From Pseudomonadota bacterium (GTDB lineage Bacteria > Pseudomonadota > Gammaproteobacteria > Burkholderiales > JAKAFK01): a DNA stretch of 51,053 nucleotides. Location of the stretch: contig JAKAFK010000020.1 in the NCBI GenBank assembly GCA_021817985.1, positions 1-51,053 on the forward strand. Reading direction: 5' to 3'. Shown one piece after another: positions 45,712 to 51,053 of this stretch (positions within the stretch are counted from its first letter, which is position 1; the number at the start of each line of letters is the position of its first letter). The notes beneath the pieces were generated by a model, which was not told the DNA's origin, did no database searches, and saw nothing but the letters and a program-made list of their open reading frames with translations. A program made the position numbers and the translations under genes.

Positions 45712-47029
45712 CCGACTGCTGGTCTGGCTCGTGGGGGGGCTGCTTGTGGCCGTCGCCCTGGCCGGGGGCGCGACCTACCTCAAAGCGCGCAACGAGCTGG
45801 GCGAGATGCTGGATCACGAACTCACCCAAATCGCGTTCTCCATGAAGGACGGTCATTTCGCGCCCTCTGTGCGGGCAGTCGACAATCCCCGCGATGAGGA
45901 CGACGACTTCGTGGCACAGGCGTGGCGCACTGATGGATCCCTGCTCTACGACTCCAATCCGCTCTATGTTCTGCCCCGTTCCGCGCACCTGGGCTTCTCG
46001 CGCGTCGAATGGCGGGGACGAGGGTGGCGGATATTCTCGCTCTCGAGCACAGGAAGAATCCTGCAGGTGGCCCAACCGCTGGACGCGCGCGAGGACATGG
46101 CGGCGAGCGTTGCCCTGCGGATCCTCGCGCCGGATATCCTGCTGGTGCCGATTTTGCTCGCGTTCGCGTGGTTTGCGGTGGGCCGCGGCCTAAGGCCCCT
46201 CAGCCAGGTCAGCGCCGAACTGGGGAAACGTCATGCATCCTCACTGGAGCCTTTGCCCGAAGGCACGCTTCCCAAGGAAATCAGTCCCCTGGTCGGCGCC
46301 CTCAACGCCTTGTTGCAGCGCCTCGCGCAGGCGTTCGAAACGCAGCGGCATCTGGTGGCCGATGCCGCGCACGAGTTGCGCACTCCCTTGACGGCCATCT
46401 GTCTGCAGGCGCAGGTTCTGGAACGCACGCGCGATGCCGAGGCGCAGGCGCAAACGATGAGCGAACTGAAGGCCGGCGCGGAGCGCGCGACGCGTCTGGT
46501 GCAGCAGATCCTCACCATGGCGCGCCTCGAGCCTGAATCGGGGCTTCAACGCTTTGAGAGCGTCGATCTGGCGGACCTCGCCAAATCGGTGGTGGTCGAT
46601 TACGCGCCACTTGCCGAAAAGAAGGGCATCGACCTGGGGCTCGCGGAAAGCAAGTCTTGCGCGACCTTGGGCGAACCCGAAAACTTGCGTGTCCTGCTGG
46701 GCAATCTCGTCGACAATGCCATCCGCTACACCCCGGCCGGCGGGCGCGTCGATGTGCGGGTGATCGAGGAGGGGCAGGACCTGCTGCTCGAGGTCGAGGA
46801 TACCGGCCTCGGCATTCCTAAGGAGGAGCGCGAGCGCGTCTTCGACCGCTTCTACCGGCGCCTGGGAACGGGTGTTCCGGGGAGCGGGCTGGGGCTTTCC
46901 ATCGTCAAGCGCATCGCCGAGCTGCACCGGGCGAGGGTCGCTCTTGAGACGGCTGCAAGCGGTGTCGGCCTCAAGGTCACCGTCCGGATGCGCGGGCCGG
47001 GCGTAACCCCGGAACGGCGGCACGACTGA
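45671..47029 (+). CDS. QseC/PmrB-type sensor histidine kinase
   Basis: The 452-residue kinase has two membrane helices (about 15-36 and 152-172) around a periplasmic sensor of about 115 residues with a DEDDD cluster, then a HAMP-like linker, H-box VADAAHELRTPL (His234), N-box NLVDNAIRYTP, and G-boxes DTGLGIP and GSGLGLSIV. Starts at TTG 45671 or TTG 45683 both lie inside the regulator gene; there is no ATG option near, so low, coupled translation is expected. Confidence 0.88.
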   Translation: MDIKLSRTTLSIRSRLLVWLVGGLLVAVALAGGATYLKARNELGEMLDHELTQIAFSMKDGHFAPSVRAVDNPRDEDDDFVAQAWRTDGSLLYDSNPLYVLPRSAHLGFSRVEWRGRGWRIFSLSSTGRILQVAQPLDAREDMAASVALRILAPDILLVPILLAFAWFAVGRGLRPLSQVSAELGKRHASSLEPLPEGTLPKEISPLVGALNALLQRLAQAFETQRHLVADAAHELRTPLTAICLQAQVLERTRDAEAQAQTMSELKAGAERATRLVQQILTMARLEPESGLQRFESVDLADLAKSVVVDYAPLAEKKGIDLGLAESKSCATLGEPENLRVLLGNLVDNAIRYTPAGGRVDVRVIEEGQDLLLEVEDTGLGIPKEERERVFDRFYRRLGTGVPGSGLGLSIVKRIAELHRARVALETAASGVGLKVTVRMRGPGVTPERRHD

Positions 47030-47056
47030 GGCGGACGGCGCCGGATGCCGTCCGCC
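47030..47056. terminator. 10-bp hairpin between the convergent kinase and nrdD genes
   Basis: GGCGGACGGC (47030-47039) and GCCGTCCGCC (47047-47056) pair across 7 bases. It begins right after the kinase stop and ends 6 bases before the end of the small nrdD gene, so it can act for both strands. There is no T-tract. Confidence 0.6.
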
Positions 47057-47062
47057 GCAGCC

Positions 47063-47248
47063 TCAGCTTGCGGCCAGGCGAGCTTCCTGGAAGAAGGTGC
47101 GTTCGGCGTGCTCGCCTTTCTTCCCGATATTGAAGGACGCGACCGGGCGGTGATAGCCCATCACGCGGGTCCACACCTCGCACGGCTGGCGTTCGGCGTC
47201 GGTCAGCACGACGGCCGGTGATTCGACGGGGATCGATAGGTCGGTCAT
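47063..47248 (-). CDS. Stand-alone glycyl-radical segment of anaerobic ribonucleotide reductase
   Basis: This 61-residue protein matches the extreme C-terminus of NrdD: CEVWTRVMGYHRPV followed by FNIGKKGEHAERTFF. Gly31 in RVMGY corresponds to the glycine that carries the radical in class III reductases (RVCGY in E. coli). The preceding gene encodes the rest of NrdD but stops after the zinc module. AGGAG lies 5 bases before the ATG. It is in the same frame as nrdD but separated by two in-frame stops (TAG 47300-47302 and a TGA 10 codons later), so it must be translated separately. Confidence 0.85.
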   Translation of the reverse strand: MTDLSIPVESPAVVLTDAERQPCEVWTRVMGYHRPVASFNIGKKGEHAERTFFQEARLAAS

Positions 47249-47280
47249 GACATCTCCTGTTTGGGTTCAATGGACTCTTC

Positions 47281-47296
47281 GCGCCGCATGCGGCGC
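47281..47296. repeat. 16-base perfect palindrome between the two nrdD pieces
   Basis: GCGCCGCATGCGGCGC reads identically on both strands and lies 3 bases after the nrdD stop, before the ribosome binding site of the small radical-segment gene. In RNA it can form a 6-bp GC-rich stem with a CATG tetraloop. Confidence 0.8.
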
Positions 47297-47299
47297 AGG

Positions 47300-49345
47300 C
47301 TAGGACGCCTCCGCGAGGGCGGCGCGCTTCTTTGCGATGAGTTCCGCATCGCATTTCGGGCAAAACTTGTGCTCGCCCGACAGGTAGCCGTGGCGAGGGC
47401 AGATCGAGAAAGTCGGCGTGATCGTGATATAGGGCAGGCTGAAGCGTTCCAGGGCGCGCCGCACCAGGTTCTTGCAGGCATCTCCGCTGGAAACGCGCTC
47501 GCTCATGTACAGGTGCAACACGGTGCCGCCGGTGTACTTGCGCTGGAGCGGCTCTTGCCGTTCCAAGGCTTCGAAGGGGTCGTCGGTAAACCCGACCGGC
47601 AGTTGAGAGGAATTGGTGTAGTAGGGCATCTCCGCCGTTCCCGCCTGCAGGATGCCCGGAAAGCGCTTGCGGTCTTCCTTGGCGAAGCGATAGGTGGTGC
47701 CTTCCGCGGGCGTGGCTTCCAGGTTGTACATGTGTCCGGTCTCTTCTTGGAAAGCCAGCATGCGGGCGCGCACGTGATCGAGCAGACGTACTGCGAAGGC
47801 ATGCCCTGCCGGGCTCACGATGTCTTCCTGATCCTCCGTGAAGTTGCGGATCATCTCGTTGAGGCCGTTGACGCCGATGGTCGAGAAGTGGTTGCGCAGC
47901 GTGCCGAGATAGCGCCGGGTGTAAGGGAACAGTCCATTGTCCATGTGGCGCTGGATGACTTTTCGCTTGATCTCCAGGCTGTTCTTGGCCATCTCCAGCA
48001 GCTGGTCGACGCGGGCGAAAAGACCGGCTTCGTCGCTTCGGTAGAGGTAGCCCAGACGCGCGCAGTTGAGTGTCACCACACCGACCGAGCCCGTCTGCTC
48101 GGCGCTGCCGAACAGCCCATTGCCGCGCTTGAGCAGCTCGCGCAGATCCAGCTGAAGACGGCAGCACATGGAGCGGATCATGTTGGGCTTCAGATCGGAA
48201 TTGATGAAGTTCTGGAAGTAGGGCAGCCCATACTTGGCCGTCATGGCGAAGAGCAGCTTCGCGTTATCCGAGTCCCACGGAAAGTCGGGCGTCATGTTGT
48301 AGGTCGGGATGGGGAAGGTGAACACGCGCCCCAGGGCGTCGCCCTTGGTCATCACTTCGATGTAGGCGCGGTTGATCATGTCCATCTCGCGCTGTAGGTC
48401 CCCATAGGTGAAGGGCATTTCTTCGCCCGCGACGAGGGGGACCTGCTCCTTGAGATCGTCCGGGCAGGTCCAATCGAAGGTCAGGTTGGTGAAGGGCGTT
48501 TGCGTTCCCCAGCGCGAGGGGACGTTGAGGTTGTAGATCAGCTCCTGGATCGATTGGCGCACGTCGTCATAGGACAGGTTGTCCTTGCGGATGAAGGGCG
48601 CCATGTAGGTGTCGAAGGAGCTGAACGCCTGGGCACCCGCCCATTCGTTTTGCAGCGTCCCCAGGAAATTCACGATTTGGCCGACCGCACTCGACATATG
48701 CTTCGGGGGCGCGGCTTCCACCTTGCCCGGCACACCGTTCAGCCCCTCGTTGAGCAAGGTGCGAAGCGACCAGCCCGCGCAATAGCCGGCCAGCATGTCA
48801 AGATCGTGGATATGGATATCGGCGCCGCGGTGCGCTTCACCCACCTCGGGCGGATAGACGTGATTGAGCCAGTAGTTCGCGACGACTTTGCCGGATACAT
48901 TGAGGATCAAGCCGCCCAGCGAATAGCCCTGATTGGCATTGGCGTTGACGCGCCAATCCTGCTGGTCGAGGTACTCGTTGATGGCGCCGCCCACATCGAT
49001 GACGGTCTTGTGGTCTTCCCGCAGCTTGCGGTGCGTTTCGCGGTAGACGATGTATGCACGCGCGGTCTTCAGGTGATTCGCGCTGATCAGGACCTGTTCG
49101 ACAATGTCCTGGATGCCCTCGATATGGGGCGGGGTCTTGCGGAATTTGTGGATGAGGACCTTGACCGCCTGTGCCGTCAGAAGCTGCGCCTCCTGGTCGC
49201 CGAACTCGCCGCTGGCCTGGCCGGCCCGCGCGATCGCCGAACGAATCTTGTCGGCATCGAACGGCTTGCGCGCGCCGCTTCGCTTGACGACTTCCTGCGG
49301 CAAAGAAATGAGCGCGGCATCCCCATGACTTTTGTCGATATCCAT
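47300..49345 (-). CDS. nrdD: Anaerobic ribonucleoside-triphosphate reductase, main chain lacking the radical loop
   Basis: The 681-residue chain holds an N-terminal ATP-cone (about 10-105, VVKRSGARKPFDADKI) and the ten-stranded reductase barrel with YCAGWSLRTLL and SMCCRLQLD. It ends with the zinc module CPRHGYLSGEHKFCPKCD (Cys649, His652, Cys662, Cys665), then 15 residues and a stop; the glycyl-radical loop that normally follows is on the next gene. It reduces NTPs to dNTPs without oxygen and needs the NrdG activase, not present in this window. ATG 49343-49345 follows GGAGGA closely. Confidence 0.93.
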   Translation of the reverse strand: MDIDKSHGDAALISLPQEVVKRSGARKPFDADKIRSAIARAGQASGEFGDQEAQLLTAQAVKVLIHKFRKTPPHIEGIQDIVEQVLISANHLKTARAYIVYRETHRKLREDHKTVIDVGGAINEYLDQQDWRVNANANQGYSLGGLILNVSGKVVANYWLNHVYPPEVGEAHRGADIHIHDLDMLAGYCAGWSLRTLLNEGLNGVPGKVEAAPPKHMSSAVGQIVNFLGTLQNEWAGAQAFSSFDTYMAPFIRKDNLSYDDVRQSIQELIYNLNVPSRWGTQTPFTNLTFDWTCPDDLKEQVPLVAGEEMPFTYGDLQREMDMINRAYIEVMTKGDALGRVFTFPIPTYNMTPDFPWDSDNAKLLFAMTAKYGLPYFQNFINSDLKPNMIRSMCCRLQLDLRELLKRGNGLFGSAEQTGSVGVVTLNCARLGYLYRSDEAGLFARVDQLLEMAKNSLEIKRKVIQRHMDNGLFPYTRRYLGTLRNHFSTIGVNGLNEMIRNFTEDQEDIVSPAGHAFAVRLLDHVRARMLAFQEETGHMYNLEATPAEGTTYRFAKEDRKRFPGILQAGTAEMPYYTNSSQLPVGFTDDPFEALERQEPLQRKYTGGTVLHLYMSERVSSGDACKNLVRRALERFSLPYITITPTFSICPRHGYLSGEHKFCPKCDAELIAKKRAALAEAS

Positions 49346-49366
49346 CCTTCCTCCATGGCGTGTTGA

Positions 49367-49382
49367 CCACAATATGTTGTGA
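49367..49382 (-). promoter_or_regulatory. NrdR-like box 1
   Basis: The 16-mer contains CACAATATGTTGTG, a near-perfect palindrome that fits the NrdR consensus acaCwAtATaTwGtgt at the core. It lies between the predicted transcription start and the nrdD start codon. Confidence 0.7.
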
Positions 49383-49394
49383 CCGTTTTTATGA

Positions 49395-49422
49395 ACTATA
49401 CAACTACTAGTGATAGTGTCAA
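49395..49422 (-). promoter_or_regulatory. Strong sigma-70 promoter of nrdD
   Basis: On the minus strand TTGACA (49422-49417) is followed after 16 bases by TATAGT (49400-49395). The predicted start near 49388 gives a leader of about 43 bases. NrdR-like box 2 sits in the spacer and box 1 just downstream of the start. Confidence 0.7.
49398..49413 (-). promoter_or_regulatory. NrdR-like box 2
   Basis: The segment keeps the conserved outer positions CAA....TAG and the GTG flank of an NrdR box with a degenerate centre. It starts exactly 31 bp from box 1, the spacing typical of paired NrdR sites, and covers the promoter spacer. Confidence 0.55.
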
Positions 49423-49859
49423 GGGATTTCGCGATGTGCTTATCTTCAGAGAGGAGGGCTCGTGCAAGAGGGCTCTCCGGTCGGTGGTTGTCGCGAGCGG
49501 GGCGGTTGGGGGAGCGCGTGAAGCGCAACATGCGGTAAGGATCGCATCGCCGTCCTCGCCCAGCCCGAAAGCGAGGGCCGGCTTAGTCCGACGGCAGTGA
49601 TGGCGAGGTGCGTTGGCGGTGAGGACGAGCCCGATCACCGACCTCGCTTGATGAAATTCTGTGCAGGGGCCTTCGGGCGCCACCGCGCGGATCAATAGAT
49701 CCTTCGCGAACATAAAAACAATCGATGCGCCCGAGCCTGGGAAGATGCCAGAATAGCGGCTTTTCGGAAACCCCGCGCCCATAAGGCGGGGGCGATGCCG
49801 CCGCGCTCGCCGCAGGCGCGGTTTGGCGCTTCGCGGAACGAGATCGAAGGGAGACCGGC
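49423..49859. other. 437-bp divergent region between nrdD and the GalT-like gene
   Basis: No credible gene is seen. GC-rich inverted repeats occur near 49776-49797 (CCCCGC/GCGGGG) and 49800-49822 (CCGCGC/GCGCGG), the second close to the GalT-like start. AAAAACAATCG around 49712-49722 is the AT-richest part. No promoter for the GalT-like gene could be assigned. Confidence 0.4.
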
Positions 49860-50930
49860 ATGGCGAATGAAGTGCGAGAAATCCGTATCAACCCCATCGT
49901 GCCGAGCGAGTCCGTGCTGGTCGCCACGGCGCGCAGCATGCGCCCCAAGAAGGCGGAGGAACTGGCGCCGCGCGACACGCGGAAATTCGTCGAGACCTGT
50001 CCGTTCTGCGTGGGGAACGAGGACAAGACGCCGCCTGCGATTCTTGCCTTGCCCACCGAGGAAAAGTGGGAGCTTCGCATCGTCGAGAACTTGTATCCCG
50101 TGCTGGGTGACAACCGCTCCCAGACCAATCTGAGTTTTGGCCTGCAGCAGATCATCGACGGTTACGGGCGCCACGAGGTGATCATCGATCATCATTCGCA
50201 TGGCATCGCGTTGCATGAAATGAGCGTCGAGCACCTGGCGTTGGTGTTCGGCGCCTACCGGTCCCGCATGCAGCAGCTGTTCGAAAGCAACCCGCGGCTC
50301 AAGTACGTGCTGGTGTTCAAGAACTTCGGTCCTGCGGCGGGCGCCAGCATCGCCCACACCCATAGCCAGATCATCGCCATGCCGGTCGTGCCCGAGAACG
50401 TGCAACGCGAGGTGGACAATAGCTCCAACTTCTTCCGGAAGAACCATCAGTGCATTTTCTGCACCCTGATCGACGAAGCGCTCACCTTCGAGGCGACGAT
50501 CTACGACCGCGAGTCAGGAACGGTGCGGCGCAAGATCAACGTAGGACAATATGTCGTGGAGCGCGGCGAGAAATTCATCGCCGTGAAGCCCTTTGCAAGC
50601 CGTTTCGAATGGGAGGTGCACATTCTTCCCTTGCGCCATCAAAGCGACTTCCTGGACGTGGCACCGGAAGATCTCGGGGATTTCGCGCGCGTCCTGCAGC
50701 GGACCATGGCGAGGCTCGATGCCGTGATCGGGGGGGCGCAATACAACTACTTCCTGCATTCGGTGCCCCACGACCCGCAGCGCGGCGAGCATGCCCACAG
50801 CTACCACTGGCACCTGGAAATCTGCCCGCGCACCTCGATCCCTACCGGCTTCGAGCTCGGCTCGGGACTGTTCGTCAATACGCTGAGTCCAGAGGAGGCC
50901 GCAGAGCGCCTCCGGGCCGCTGAGATCTAG
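49860..50930 (+). CDS. GalT-like HIT-superfamily nucleotidyltransferase
   Basis: The 356-residue protein has the double HIT fold of galactose-1-phosphate uridylyltransferases. It has the zinc CPFC near residue 46, a second CIFC near residue 200, and the catalytic H-x-H-x-Q as AHTHSQI. A late HSYHWHLEI provides further His residues. Such enzymes move UMP (or AMP in ADP-glucose phosphorylase relatives) between hexose-1-phosphates. No galactose genes are adjacent, so the sugar is open. AAGGGAGA stands 7 bases before ATG. Confidence 0.82.
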   Translation: MANEVREIRINPIVPSESVLVATARSMRPKKAEELAPRDTRKFVETCPFCVGNEDKTPPAILALPTEEKWELRIVENLYPVLGDNRSQTNLSFGLQQIIDGYGRHEVIIDHHSHGIALHEMSVEHLALVFGAYRSRMQQLFESNPRLKYVLVFKNFGPAAGASIAHTHSQIIAMPVVPENVQREVDNSSNFFRKNHQCIFCTLIDEALTFEATIYDRESGTVRRKINVGQYVVERGEKFIAVKPFASRFEWEVHILPLRHQSDFLDVAPEDLGDFARVLQRTMARLDAVIGGAQYNYFLHSVPHDPQRGEHAHSYHWHLEICPRTSIPTGFELGSGLFVNTLSPEEAAERLRAAEI

Positions 50931-51053
50931 CCCATCTTTACCCATTCGAGGGTGTGCTTGACGTTAACCTGTTGAATTTACATGACCTCACCCCTAAAGG
51001 TCTTCACTACGCTGGGCTAGGTTCCGTAACTTCAACCAAGCGGTGCTGCGCCG
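50931..51053. other. Non-coding window end
   Basis: This stretch has lower GC than the rest, with AT-rich GTTAACCTGTTGAATTTACATG at about 50963-50984. TTGACG at 50959-50964 may be a -35 but no -10 pairs with it. I cannot assign it. Confidence 0.3.

Noticed and set aside
47249-47302. Frameshift, sequencing error or stop-codon readthrough joining the two nrdD pieces
   Set aside because: Both pieces are already in one frame and two different stops (TAG and TGA) separate them; a ribosome binding site serves the second. A single error or a selenocysteine-type recoding event does not explain this.
1-51053. tRNA genes, CRISPR arrays, insertion sequences or prophage
   Set aside because: I read the intergenic gaps for cloverleaf 3' arms, regularly spaced repeats and transposase motifs and saw none.

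Overview
The window is a gene-dense, high-GC stretch of a proteobacterial chromosome. The order rne / rluC / HAD hydrolase / Rieske / sppA / methyltransferase / yceF / yceD / rpmF / plsX / fab genes / mltG / tmk / holB / pilZ / tatD is the conserved block of Beta- and Gammaproteobacteria. I cannot fix the genus from sequence alone. I saw no tRNA, rRNA, CRISPR array or insertion sequence.

Layout. 1-8.6 kb: the 3' end of uvrB, a low-molecular-weight tyrosine phosphatase, RNase E (minus strand) divergent from rluC, an HAD phosphatase, a small Rieske protein, sppA and a Rof-type Rho inhibitor gene whose end overlaps a convergent methyltransferase gene. 8.0-12.0 kb (minus): a two-subunit biotin carboxylase system (pyruvate carboxylase type) co-directional with yceF and the methyltransferase gene, placed between yceF and yceD. 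12.0-23.0 kb (plus): yceD-rpmF-plsX-fabHDG-acpP-fabF-mltG-tmk-holB-pilZ-tatD-metallohydrolase, joining fatty-acid and phospholipid initiation to envelope and replication genes. 23.4-31 kb: a quinone-oxidoreductase-like protein, a lipoprotein phospholipase D/cardiolipin synthase, a DUF72 protein, an unrecognised small gene and a single-chain transaldolase-transketolase, with a nicotinamidase gene divergent from it. 31.2-34.2 kb: an FtsH paralogue translationally coupled to an M50 protease with CBS domains. 34.7-39.1 kb: a DUF2459 protein, a Spy/CpxP-like periplasmic protein, a TPR/Gly-rich membrane protein and a Kup potassium transporter. 39.4-47.0 kb: an RND tripartite efflux operon (outer-membrane lipoprotein, adaptor, pump) followed by an OmpR-type two-component system. 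47.1-49.4 kb (minus): anaerobic ribonucleotide reductase in two pieces, under a promoter with two NrdR-like boxes. 49.9-50.9 kb: a GalT-like nucleotidyltransferase.

The most unusual points are: (1) the class III ribonucleotide reductase, whose glycyl-radical loop is a separate 61-residue protein with its own ribosome binding site, controlled from a strong promoter with two NrdR-like boxes exactly 31 bp apart; (2) the fused transaldolase-transketolase, GTGA-coupled to an unrecognised gene; (3) the FtsH and M50-CBS membrane protease pair; (4) face-to-face overlapping promoters that predict a leaderless yceD transcript; (5) the antisense overlap of the rof and methyltransferase coding ends.
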